NCBI GenBank assembly: GCA_020634395.1
Contig: JACKBU010000036.1
Location: 1-36,761 of the forward strand
Source: Ardenticatenaceae bacterium
GTDB lineage: Bacteria; Chloroflexota; Anaerolineae; Promineifilales; Promineifilaceae
Length of the DNA: 36,761 nt
Direction of reading: 5' to 3'
Part shown: piece by piece, positions 7,445 to 14,859 of the stretch
Numbering within the stretch: position 1 is the first letter of the stretch
How the letters are laid out: the number at the start of each line of letters is the position of its first letter
Notes under the pieces: model-generated
Told to the model about the DNA's origin: nothing
The model's input: the letters and a program-made list of their open reading frames with translations, nothing else
Databases searched by the model: none
Made by a program: the position numbers and the translations under genes

Positions 7445-8557
7445 ATGTACCGAGCCTCAACCTTCAAAGAAGCCACATCCCCGGCCGCCTGGAACCATGC
7501 CCTGGGCCAACTGCCCAATCCCCACGCCCTGCAAAGCTGGACCTGGGGGCAGTTTAAGGCGCGTTGGGGCTGGCAGGCCAGGCCGCTGCTGCTGACGGTG
7601 GCCGAAAATAAGTGGGAACCGCTGGCTGCGGCCCTGGTTCTCAAACGCCAGGTTCCGCGTCTGCCGTATTCTATTTTGTATGTGCCTAAAGGCCCGCTGC
7701 TGAATTACCGTGACGGCTCGCTGCGCCGCGTGGTTTTAGCCGAACTGGAACAAATCGCCCGCCGAGAGAGGGCGATTTTTGTGAAGATTGATCCCGACGT
7801 GGTGCAAAGCTGGGGCGAAGACGGGGAACGGCCGTCGCCCACCGGCAGCCAATTCATATCCGACCTCACCCGGCGCGGCTGGCGCTTCTCCGCCGATCAG
7901 GTGCAGTTTCGCAATACGGTGGAACTGGACCTGACCCGCAGCGAGGACGACCTGCTGGCCAGCATGAAGCAGAAAACGCGCTACAACATCCGCCTGGCCG
8001 AGCGCAAGGACATCACCATCCGCCACGGCACGGACGCTGACTTCCCGGCCATTGTGCAGATGTACCAGGAAACGGCCGTGCGCGACCAGTTCGCCATCCG
8101 CCCCGCTGAGTATTACCTGGATGCCTGGCAGTCGTTTTACAATGACCGCATGGCCCACCCGCTCATCGCCGAATATGAGGGCACGGCCGTGGCCGCCATT
8201 ATCCTCATCCGCTTTGGCAATCGCGTCATTTATATGTACGGCGCGTCGACCAACCAGGAGCGCAACCGCATGCCCACCTACCTGCTGCAGTGGGAAGCCA
8301 TCCGCTGGAGCAAGACGCAGGGCGCAGAAGTGTACGATTTTTGGGGCGCGCCGGATGAATTTGTGGAAACCGACCAGCTTTGGGGCGTCTGGCGCTTCAA
8401 GCAGGGCTTTAACGGCGAGGTGGTGCGCCACATCGGCGCGTGGGATTACACGCCACGGCCGTTTTGGTATTGGCTGTATACGACCGTCATGCCCCGCTAC
8501 CTCAACCTCCTCCGCCGCCGCGCCGAAAATAATCAAACCACCGCACCTGATCTTTAA
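7445..8557 (+). CDS. FemAB/FmhB-type aminoacyl (GNAT-fold) transferase, copy 2
   Basis: This 370-residue protein is a paralogue of the preceding gene. It shares the signature MKQKTRYNIRLAERK, the ILYVPKGPLLNYRD segment matching IAYIPHGPLVDW in copy 1, and the C-terminal RMPTYLLQWEAIRW ... YDFWGAPDE. I start it at ATG 7445 (MYRASTFKEA) because the longer start at 7379 only translates a simple-repeat block; no ribosome binding site is clear for either. The two copies are distinct at the N-terminus and in loop lengths, so they probably do different jobs, as FemA and FemB do in making successive positions of an interpeptide bridge. That division is inferred. It is followed by another simple-repeat gap before the dehydrogenase. 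Confidence 0.87.
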   Translation: MYRASTFKEATSPAAWNHALGQLPNPHALQSWTWGQFKARWGWQARPLLLTVAENKWEPLAAALVLKRQVPRLPYSILYVPKGPLLNYRDGSLRRVVLAELEQIARRERAIFVKIDPDVVQSWGEDGERPSPTGSQFISDLTRRGWRFSADQVQFRNTVELDLTRSEDDLLASMKQKTRYNIRLAERKDITIRHGTDADFPAIVQMYQETAVRDQFAIRPAEYYLDAWQSFYNDRMAHPLIAEYEGTAVAAIILIRFGNRVIYMYGASTNQERNRMPTYLLQWEAIRWSKTQGAEVYDFWGAPDEFVETDQLWGVWRFKQGFNGEVVRHIGAWDYTPRPFWYWLYTTVMPRYLNLLRRRAENNQTTAPDL

Positions 8558-8636
8558 GACTAAAGACTAGAGACTGGGGACTGGGGACTGGAGACTGGGG
8601 ACTGATGACTCGTACACTCTCCAGTCTCCATTCTTC
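8557..8636. repeat. GAGACTGG simple repeats with inverted copy
   Basis: Several GAGACTGGGGACTGG units (about 8562-8608) are followed by CTCCAGTCTCC (8619-8630), their reverse complement. The block separates copy 2 of the FemAB pair from the dehydrogenase. The same motif family occurs inside the glycosyltransferase and ABC-F genes of this window. Confidence 0.7.
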
Positions 8637-8666
8637 CATCTCCATTTCACAAAAAGGAACCCAACC

Positions 8667-9746
8667 ATGACCAGAACCATTGTCGTCCTCGATGGCGACC
8701 AGACCGGACAAGAACTGCTGGAGGAGGCCCTGCGCGTCCTCGACCCCAGCGTGACCCGCTTCGACGTGGCGTTTCTGCGCTTCGACCTGAGCCTGGAGAA
8801 CCGGCGCGCCACCAACAACCAGGTGGTCTACGACGCGGGCAAGGCCATGCGCCAGCACCGCGTGGCCCTGAAAGCGGCCACCATCACCCCGGAGCAGCCG
8901 GGCGACGTGGGCAGCCCCAACCGCATCCTGCGCGAGCAAATCGACGCGGAAGTGATTTTGCGCACCGGGCGGCGCATCCCCGGCGTGCGCCCCATCGCCG
9001 GGGTCTACTCGCCCATCAGCGTGGTGCGTATGGCCCGCGACGATGCCTACGGCGCGAAAGAATGGCGCGAGGGCGAGCCGGGCAGTATGCACGAAACCGC
9101 CTACCGCACGGAGAAAATCTCGCGCCGTGTCTGCCGCGACGTGGCCGAATACGCCTTCCAGCACGCCCGCCGCACCAACGCCAAAGTCTTCGGCGGCCCC
9201 AAGTACACCGTCAGCCCCACCTACGAAGGGCTGTTTAAGGAGGAGTTGGACGCCGCCGCCAAACGCTACCCCGACGTGCGCTACGATCCGCAGTTGATTG
9301 ACGCCACCTTTGCCCTGCTGCTGGCGACCACCGGCGAGCCGCTGGTCATCCCCAGCCTCAACCGCGACGGCGACCTGCTGTCGGACATGATTTTGCAGTT
9401 GTTCGGCTCGATTGCCGGGTCGGAATCGATGGTGATTTCGGTCGACGACAGCGGCGAGGTGGATTGTGTGATGGCCGAAGCGCCGCATGGCACGGCCCCG
9501 CGCCTGCAAGGGCGCAATGCCGCCAATCCGATGGCCATGATTCTGGCCTCGGCCGGGCTGTTGGGCTATCTGAAGGAAGCCGAAGCCAAGCAGGCCAGCC
9601 GCGCCATCTACGAGGCGACGCTGGAGACGGTTTACGACGGCATCAAGACGGCCGACATCGGCGGCAGCGCCCACACCGACGAATTCACCAACGAGGTGAT
9701 TCGCCGGGTGAAGTCAAAGTTGGAAGTGTGGTCGGCGCTGGCGTAG
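8667..9746 (+). CDS. Isocitrate/isopropylmalate dehydrogenase family protein
   Basis: The 359-residue product fits the NAD(P)-dependent beta-decarboxylating dehydrogenase family. It opens with a VVLDGDQTGQE strand-loop (the GDGIGxE position), has SPNRILREQIDAEVILR for the substrate-binding Arg region, FGGPKYTVSPTYEGLF with the Lys/Tyr area, and a C-terminal EAPHGTAP cofactor-loop motif. Asp residues for the metal are seen in LIDATFALLL and NRDGDLLSD. The exact substrate (isocitrate, 3-isopropylmalate, homoisocitrate or tartrate-like) is uncertain because the GDGIG and substrate-Arg regions differ from the textbook forms. The ATG at 8667 has AAGGA at 8654-8658. Codon use is very GC-rich, and the gene contains no ACGGCCGT octamer, unlike most neighbours. 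It is followed by a 632-base gene-free repeat locus. Confidence 0.82.
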   Translation: MTRTIVVLDGDQTGQELLEEALRVLDPSVTRFDVAFLRFDLSLENRRATNNQVVYDAGKAMRQHRVALKAATITPEQPGDVGSPNRILREQIDAEVILRTGRRIPGVRPIAGVYSPISVVRMARDDAYGAKEWREGEPGSMHETAYRTEKISRRVCRDVAEYAFQHARRTNAKVFGGPKYTVSPTYEGLFKEELDAAAKRYPDVRYDPQLIDATFALLLATTGEPLVIPSLNRDGDLLSDMILQLFGSIAGSESMVISVDDSGEVDCVMAEAPHGTAPRLQGRNAANPMAMILASAGLLGYLKEAEAKQASRAIYEATLETVYDGIKTADIGGSAHTDEFTNEVIRRVKSKLEVWSALA

Positions 9747-9755
9747 GACGCGCCA

Positions 9756-9975
9756 AGATGGGTCCAATCTTTTTGTAGATTGAAAAGTTAATCCGGTAAC
9801 CTTTGCCTGCTTCGCCTGCGGCTAAAGCCCCCGGCTGCAAAACAACGCCCGGTGAACCGGGCTTGAAGAATACAAGCCGGGTTTACCCGGCGTTGTGGTC
9901 TAGCCCGGACGTTTACGTCCGGTGAGATAGCGTTACCCGATTATTTTTTGAAGCCTGATGAGATTGGACCCATCT
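9756..9975. repeat. Multi-hairpin intergenic element bounded by a 15-bp inverted repeat
   Basis: AGATGGGTCCAATCT (9756-9770) and its exact reverse complement (9961-9975) bound a 220-bp segment with no gene. Inside are a GGCTAAAGCC hairpin near 9820, a GCCCGGTGAACCGGGC hairpin (9847-9862), a GCCGGGTTTACCCGGC hairpin (9876-9891), and CCGGACG-TTTA-CGTCCGG (9905-9922). ACAAC (9842-9846) pairs with GTTGT (9892-9896) around the two middle hairpins, giving a three-way junction. The reverse complement of the core occurs twice at 22.9-23.2 kb. It has no coding potential I trust. It could be a small mobile (MITE-like) element or a structured processing/termination element. Confidence 0.8.
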
Positions 9976-9994
9976 ATAAAGGCTGCGGATCAAT

Positions 9995-10309
9995 CATTTC
10001 TACCAGCGGATCACCCATTTCTGCGTGCGGACGAGCCATTTCTACCAGCGGATCAACCATTTCTGCGTGCGGATGAGCCATTTCTGCCAGCGGACGAGTC
10101 ATTTCTGCCAGCGGACGAACCACTTCTACCAGCGGATCAATCATTTCTGCCAGCCGATGAGTCATTTCTGCCGGCGGACGAGCCATTTCTGCCGGCGGAT
10201 GAGCCATTTCTACCGGCGGATGAACCACTTCTGCCAGCGGATGAACCGTTTCTGCCAGCCGCTGGGCCATTTCTGGGTGCGGATGAATCATTTCTACCGG
10301 GGAATGGGC
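9995..10309 (+). repeat. Array of 15 tandem 21-bp units upstream of the PLP gene
   Basis: Fifteen consecutive units of exactly 21 bases run from 9995 to 10309 with no spacers. The unit begins CATTTCTGCC and ends AGCGGATGAAC in its commonest form. Positions 8-9, 11-13 and the last six bases vary between units, while the CATTTCT start and the central GCGGA are strongly kept. Because 21 is a multiple of three, the array is open in several frames and can be read as a heptapeptide repeat (FLPADEP forward). The array starts 19 bases after the multi-hairpin element and ends 69 bases before the D-cysteine desulfhydrase-like gene. A second array of the same family lies at 22634-22860. Confidence 0.9.
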
Positions 10310-10378
10310 CGGGGATGTTGACGGACACACGGCCGTTTTTGTGGTAAAACTGGCGACCAAATGAGGAGCTAAGGAATT

Positions 10379-11362
10379 ATGACGCCCAAGTATCCGGATC
10401 GTGTGGCCATCGCCCACCTGCCCACCCCGCTGGAAGAGATGACCCGGCTCAGCAAACATCTGAGCGGGCCGCGCCTGCTGATCAAACGCGACGATCAGAC
10501 CGGGCTGGCGACCGGCGGCAACAAAACGCGCAAGCTGGAATTCCTGGTGGCCGACGCGCTGGCGCAAGGGTGCGACTATCTGATCACGACCGGCGCGCCG
10601 CAGAGCAACCACTGCCGCCAGACGGCCGCCGCCGCCGCCAGGTTTGGGCTGGGGTGCAGTCTGGTGCTGAATGGGGCAGAGCAAACGGCCGTTACCGGCA
10701 ACCTCCTCCTCGACCAACTGCTCGGCGCGCACCTCTACTGGGCCGGGACACGCACCCGCCAGGAAGCCATGCTCGACGTGGCCGCCGAACTGCGCACGAT
10801 GGGCCACAAGCCCTACATCATCCCCCTGGGCGGCTCCAACGTCATGGGGGCCACCGGCTACGTCAAAGCCATGGAAGAATTGACCAACCAGTTGCAGGCC
10901 GAACGCCTCAACGTCGATTTCATCGTCTTTGCCAGCAGCAGCGGCGGCACGCAGGCCGGCCTGGTGCTGGGCGCGGCGATTTACGACTTTCACGGCCAGA
11001 TCATCGGCGTCAGCGTGGACCATCCCGCCTCAGACCTGCAAACCTCGGTGGCCGCCCTGGCTACCGCCACCGCCACCCATCTCGGCCTGGGCACGCTCTC
11101 CCTGGCCGCCCGCATCGACGTCAACGACGACTACCTGGGCGAAGGCTACGCCATCGTCGGCGAGACAGAGCGCGAAGCCATCCAGATGGTGGCCCAGCTA
11201 GAAGGCATCTTGCTCGACCCCGTGTACACCGGCCGGGCGATGGGCGGTCTGATTGATTTGATTCGTTGGGGAGCCTTCACCCGCGGGCAAACGGTGCTCT
11301 TCTGGCACACCGGCGGTGCCGCCGCCCTGCCCGCCTTCGCCGACAAACTGGTTAACATTTAA
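10379..11362 (+). CDS. dcyD: D-cysteine desulfhydrase / ACC deaminase-family PLP enzyme
   Basis: The 327-residue product belongs to the fold-type II PLP family that includes D-cysteine desulfhydrase (D-cysteine to pyruvate, sulfide and ammonia) and 1-aminocyclopropane-1-carboxylate deaminase. It shows LPTPLEEMTRLS, IKRDDQTGLATGGNKTRKLEF with the PLP-binding Lys near residue 49, the TTGAPQSNHCRQTAAAAARFG loop, and ASSSGGTQAG for cofactor phosphate binding. The QSNHCRQ motif fits the D-cysteine desulfhydrase branch; ACC deaminase remains possible. The ATG at 10379 is preceded by AAGGA and GGAG. The upstream 632 bases hold a multi-hairpin element and a 21-bp repeat array, so its promoter must lie in or just after the array. 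A TTGACG (10318) and TAAAAC (10345) are spaced too far apart to be convincing. Confidence 0.85.
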   Translation: MTPKYPDRVAIAHLPTPLEEMTRLSKHLSGPRLLIKRDDQTGLATGGNKTRKLEFLVADALAQGCDYLITTGAPQSNHCRQTAAAAARFGLGCSLVLNGAEQTAVTGNLLLDQLLGAHLYWAGTRTRQEAMLDVAAELRTMGHKPYIIPLGGSNVMGATGYVKAMEELTNQLQAERLNVDFIVFASSSGGTQAGLVLGAAIYDFHGQIIGVSVDHPASDLQTSVAALATATATHLGLGTLSLAARIDVNDDYLGEGYAIVGETEREAIQMVAQLEGILLDPVYTGRAMGGLIDLIRWGAFTRGQTVLFWHTGGAAALPAFADKLVNI

Positions 11363-11412
11363 CAGATAACAGTCAACGGTTAACGGTTAACCGTTGTCCG
11401 TTAACTGTTAGT
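11362..11412. repeat. TAACGGTTAACGGTT simple palindromic repeats between convergent genes
   Basis: Units of TTAACGGTTAACCGTT and TTAACTGTTAG type fill the gap after the PLP-gene stop and run into the end of the convergent glycosyltransferase gene. They are self-complementary and could form a short hairpin acting on both transcripts. There is no T-run typical of a terminator. Confidence 0.6.
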
Positions 11413-13384
11413 TGTTGATTGTTAGCTTTGCGAGGGGATAGGCGTTGTTCACGGCCGTTTCCGCCTCCACCGCCAGCCGCACTCCCGGATCCGCCACGTC
11501 ATACAAACCCAGCAGCAGCGTATAGTCGCCCGGCGGCAGGTCGGCGGGCAGCAGCAGGCCGTGGTTGTCGCTGATGGTTTCGCCGGGCGGCCAGATGGTG
11601 GTCGGCTTGAGATTGCCGCCCGGTTCACTGTCGCGCTGCGCCACCAGATTGCCGTTCTCGTCCACCAGATGCAGGAACACTTTATAGCGCGTGTTTAGGG
11701 GCACGGCCGTTTGCCAGAACAGCGTCGCCTGCACTATATCGCCCGGCTGTAAATCGCCAGTGCGTACGGTGTAGCCTTGCAGGGTGATGGCCGGGCCAAA
11801 GGGGATGGAAACGGCCGTTTCCATCTCCGTCGCTGCGGCCGTCGGCACCGCATAAACGGCAAAGCGCACATCCTTCAGCCACTCATCCTCCGCCTTAAAC
11901 GTATGCTCATCCAGCCAGCGCTCCACCCAGCGCTGCGGGTCTTGCTGCGCGTCGCCCCAATAAATCACGTACAGCCGGTCGTGGCGGGCGGCGATGGCTT
12001 CTAGCTCGGCGGCCACGTCGCTTTCGGTCATGCCTTGCAGCGGCAGCGGATACACCGGCGCGCCCTCGCGGTGGTAATAGGTAAACACCTCCCACTGATT
12101 GGGCGCGTCGAGAATAATGCCCGCGTTGGGATGGCCGTCAGCGGCAATACGCGCCGCCATCGCCCGGTAATCGGCGCGGGCATAGGCCGGATTGGCGTAG
12201 AGGTTGTGCAGGGATTGGTAGACGCCGACGGAATAGGCCAGTAAGAGCAGCAGAATAAAGAAACTGGAGACTGAAGACTGGAGACTGGTGGGACGCGCCA
12301 TCTCCAGTCTCCAGTCTCTAATCGCCAGTCTCTGTCCGCCCAACACCAGGGCAAACGGCGCGATGACGGCCGTTAGAAACTTAAAATACTGCGGCGAGGT
12401 GGCCCCGGACAGGTAGAGAAACAGGATGGGGACGAAAAGCAAGGCGAAGGCAACGGCCGTGTCCCACCCCCAGCGCAGCACCACCGCCAGCACCAGCAGC
12501 ACGCCCAGCGCCACAAACGCCCAGGGAATGGTCACCGGGCTGATGGTGAGGCCAAAACCCAGCCAGAACAGCGTGTCGGCGAGGAAGGGGAGGAATGACG
12601 GCCGTGTCGCCCCGCCGCCGCCCACATTCGCCAGAAAAGTTGGCACCCAGGGCAGGTAGAGGAGCAGGGTGATGAGCATCATGGCCGCCCAGAGGAGGGG
12701 AGTGCGGAGTGCGAAGCGGGGAGTGGGAAGGTCTTTAGTCTCCAGTCTCCAGTCTCTAACCGCCCAAATGACCACCACCACGCCCTGCGCGGCCAGCACG
12801 GCGGGGAAGAAGTAGTGGGTGTAGAGTCCGGCAACGGCCGTCAACACATAAGCAACTACAAGCACTTTCCGAAATCCCAAATCCCAGATCCGAAATAAAA
12901 GCCACGTCGACAGCGCCGCCAGCAGCCCCAGCAGGGCATACATGCGGGCTTCCTGGCTGTAGTAGATGAGCGGGGGGGAAACGGCCGTAATCACCCCCAC
13001 CAGAAGCCATTTTGGATTTCGGATTTTGGATTTCGGATCGCGGGCCAGGGAGATGGCCAGGGGGACGACGAGCAGACCGGCGAAGGCGGACAGGGCGCGC
13101 AGGCCAAATTCGGTCTCGCCGGCCAGTTCGCGCCAGCCCCGCAGCAGCAGGTAGTAGAGCGGCGGATGAATGTCGCTGGCCGTGCCCTCGATGATCAGCT
13201 GGATGGTGCGCTCGCTCAGGCGGGCACTGTTGCCCTCATCGTTCCAAAACGACTGCGCCCCCAGATTGTGAAAGCGCAGGGCCATCGCCAGCCACAGCAA
13301 AACGATGACCAGGGCGAGTTTTTTGAACCGCGGAGAGCGCAGAGGGCGCGGAGGTGCGGCAGAGCGAGCGTCGCCAATCGCCAA
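11408..13384 (-). CDS. Multi-pass membrane glycosyltransferase (family 39/ArnT-like)
   Basis: These enzymes move a sugar from a polyprenyl phosphate carrier to an acceptor on the outer face of the membrane. The 658-residue protein has roughly ten hydrophobic segments in its first 390 residues. In the first loop it has FWNDEGNSARL, with the acidic pair expected of GT-C enzymes, then DIHPPLYYLLL and IYYSQEARMYAL. A C-terminal beta-rich domain of about 130 residues (GYTVRTGDLQPGDIVQ onward) follows, a common arrangement in Chloroflexota. The start is uncertain: the frame opens with TTG at 13384, immediately after a stop, and the first codons lie in simple repeats. Simple repeats also encode internal stretches (RDWRLE, SKIRNPKW). 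The gene follows the upstream glycosidase gene by 3 bases, so it is in the same operon. Confidence 0.85.
   Translation of the reverse strand: MAIGDARSAAPPRPLRSPRFKKLALVIVLLWLAMALRFHNLGAQSFWNDEGNSARLSERTIQLIIEGTASDIHPPLYYLLLRGWRELAGETEFGLRALSAFAGLLVVPLAISLARDPKSKIRNPKWLLVGVITAVSPPLIYYSQEARMYALLGLLAALSTWLLFRIWDLGFRKVLVVAYVLTAVAGLYTHYFFPAVLAAQGVVVVIWAVRDWRLETKDLPTPRFALRTPLLWAAMMLITLLLYLPWVPTFLANVGGGGATRPSFLPFLADTLFWLGFGLTISPVTIPWAFVALGVLLVLAVVLRWGWDTAVAFALLFVPILFLYLSGATSPQYFKFLTAVIAPFALVLGGQRLAIRDWRLEMARPTSLQSSVSSFFILLLLLAYSVGVYQSLHNLYANPAYARADYRAMAARIAADGHPNAGIILDAPNQWEVFTYYHREGAPVYPLPLQGMTESDVAAELEAIAARHDRLYVIYWGDAQQDPQRWVERWLDEHTFKAEDEWLKDVRFAVYAVPTAAATEMETAVSIPFGPAITLQGYTVRTGDLQPGDIVQATLFWQTAVPLNTRYKVFLHLVDENGNLVAQRDSEPGGNLKPTTIWPPGETISDNHGLLLPADLPPGDYTLLLGLYDVADPGVRLAVEAETAVNNAYPLAKLTINN
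12262..12317. repeat. GAGACTGG inverted repeat inside the glycosyltransferase gene
   Basis: ACTGGAGACTGAAGACTGGAGACTGG units (about 12263-12288) are followed by their reverse complement (12301-12317) within the coding sequence. They keep the frame open and encode a RDWRLE / SLQSSVSS linker. The same motif recurs alone at about 12738-12756, and ATTTCGG/ATCCCAAATC motifs occur at 12868-12897 and 13012-13040 in the same gene. These look like the intergenic repeat families inserted in frame. Confidence 0.7.
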
Positions 13385-13387
13385 TCT

Positions 13388-14764
13388 CTAATCTCCCATC
13401 TCGTTCTTCGGCATCAGCCACCAAAGCAGGGCAAAAAAGAGGATGGCGCTGCTGAGGGTGAAGAGGAACGGCCGTGCCCCATCCCACGTCCGCATCCAAT
13501 CCGGCAGAGGGGTAATGGTCTGGTCGCCGGTGGCATAGTCGGCCACCGCCGGAAAGACGGGCAGCGGCGTAAAGTCCGGCTCCATCATGCGGAAGTAATA
13601 CCACGACTCGCCCTGCTCACTGTCGCCCTCCCGCTTAAAAAACCAGACATTGTTCACGCCCACCCAGGGCCACTCCGCCTGCTGCCGCTGAAAGGCTTCG
13701 ACGGTGTACTTCGCCTGCTGCGCCTCGGTGACGCGGCCAAAATTGGCCGGAATCTCCTCCGGCGCGGTGTTCCAGCCCATCTCGCTGATCCAGATGGGTT
13801 TGGCGGCGTCGCCGTTGCGCACCATCAGGTCGCGGATGAAGAGATTGTGGGGGTAGTTGATGACTGTGGGACGCAGCCGCTGGTCGGTGGCCCCAGACCA
13901 GAGGCCGTAGCCCTGCGCCGAGAGCACGTCGAAGCAGGCGGCGGCTCCCGCATTGTACATGCGCTGCAAGAAGATGAGGTCGTTCATGTGACGGCCGTCC
14001 ATCGCCAGCGTCGGGGTGAGGGCAGCGGCCAACACCACGGCGTTCGGGTCCACCTCTTTGATGCGCCGGTAGCCTTCGCAGAGCAGTTCCGTGTAGGCTT
14101 CCGGGTTCACATCTTGCAGGCCCCACTCCTGGTTCCCGTTCGGCTCGTTCCAGATCTGGTAATAGTGGATGCGCCCCTGGTAGCGCTGCGCTACTGTGGC
14201 CGCAAAGTCGCCAAAATCGGCGAAATTGTCCGGCGGCGCATACGTGCCGATGGTGTCCGTCAGCGCCCGCGTCCACGACGGCGGGTTGCTGATGCGGGCG
14301 ATGATTTGCAGGTCGTAGGTCTCGGCCAGATCGACGATCTGGTCGTATTTAGCCCAGGCGTCCACCTCGCCCACGGCGTCCACGTTGCGCCGGTCGGTAA
14401 AATCGCCCTTGCCGTGAATTTCGATGTCCTCCCAGGGGAATTCCTGCCGGATGAACTGGAAACCGGCGTCGTGCAGCAGCTGCAGGCTTTGTTCGCGTTT
14501 GGCCGGTTCCACTTCTTGTTGCAAAAAGGTATTGACGCCGAAGGGGGAAACGGCCGTGTTTTCAATATCCATGTCGGGAGCGAGAGAAGGCTGGGGGCGA
14601 ACGGCCGTGTTCACCCAATGTACCACCCCCCGCAGCTGCGCCGCCACGCTCTCCTCGCCCGTTAAATCATAGAGCGAGTGGGCATGGGGCCACAGCGCCA
14701 CGAGCAGCAAAAGCAGCGCCACGCCCACAACGAACTTCCAAATAACCGACCAGCCTCTACTCAT
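13388..14764 (-). CDS. Membrane-anchored clan A glycoside hydrolase-like protein
   Basis: The 458-residue product has an N-terminal membrane segment (WKFVVGVALLLLLVALW) and a second one at the end (FLFTLSSAILFFALLWWLM), so the catalytic part should sit outside the cell. The middle is a TIM-barrel hydrolase of the GH5/GH39 type. IWNEPN supplies the acid/base Glu near residue 207, and WISEMGWN the nucleophile Glu near 328, 121 residues later. FPWEDIEI and RISNPPSW are also typical of this clan. The ATG at 14764 (MSRGW) is chosen because a longer start would translate the AT-rich divergent promoter region. The substrate is unknown. It lies 3 bases upstream of a membrane glycosyltransferase, so the pair may build and trim the same surface glycan; this is inference. 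Confidence 0.82.
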   Translation of the reverse strand: MSRGWSVIWKFVVGVALLLLLVALWPHAHSLYDLTGEESVAAQLRGVVHWVNTAVRPQPSLAPDMDIENTAVSPFGVNTFLQQEVEPAKREQSLQLLHDAGFQFIRQEFPWEDIEIHGKGDFTDRRNVDAVGEVDAWAKYDQIVDLAETYDLQIIARISNPPSWTRALTDTIGTYAPPDNFADFGDFAATVAQRYQGRIHYYQIWNEPNGNQEWGLQDVNPEAYTELLCEGYRRIKEVDPNAVVLAAALTPTLAMDGRHMNDLIFLQRMYNAGAAACFDVLSAQGYGLWSGATDQRLRPTVINYPHNLFIRDLMVRNGDAAKPIWISEMGWNTAPEEIPANFGRVTEAQQAKYTVEAFQRQQAEWPWVGVNNVWFFKREGDSEQGESWYYFRMMEPDFTPLPVFPAVADYATGDQTITPLPDWMRTWDGARPFLFTLSSAILFFALLWWLMPKNEMGD

Positions 14765-14853
14765 AAGCGCAACATTATACCTCAACCCGCTGCCCGCTAC
14801 CTGCCGCTTGCCCACCGCCAAACAAAAAATGATGCAGTGCGTCAAAACTATGT

Positions 14854-14859
14854 TACAAT
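14854..14859 (+). promoter_or_regulatory. Possible -10 box (TACAAT) in the divergent region
   Basis: TACAAT at 14854-14859, within the AT-rich stretch TATGTTACAATAA, is the best -10 candidate for the rightward Fe-S oxidoreductase gene. It would give a leader of about 75-80 bases. No good -35 is seen at the usual distance. The leftward glycosidase operon must also start in this 177-base gap. Confidence 0.3.

Noticed and set aside
8502..9674. A 390-residue open frame on the minus strand opposite the dehydrogenase gene
   Set aside because: The plus strand has the AAGGA-led dehydrogenase with recognised motifs; the opposite frame reads through a simple-repeat block and has shadow-like composition.
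9995..10309. CRISPR array
   Set aside because: The 21-bp units abut each other with no spacers, the units themselves vary, and no cas genes are present.
9958..10347. A 129-residue heptapeptide-repeat protein (FLPADEP) as a real gene
   Set aside because: The array is open in more than one frame on both strands, there is no ribosome binding site, and the second array is used in a different frame in the longest reading. I keep it as a repeat only.
9974..11023. A 349-residue minus-strand open frame joining the 21-bp array to the antisense of the PLP gene
   Set aside because: Half of it is antisense to a recognised enzyme gene and half is the tandem array; the frame is open because of the 21-base period and high GC.
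13166..14665. A 499-residue open frame on the plus strand opposite the glycosidase and glycosyltransferase genes
   Set aside because: It is antisense to two genes with clear motifs, is rich in His/Arg/Val typical of GC-rich shadow frames, and shows no family resemblance or ribosome binding site.
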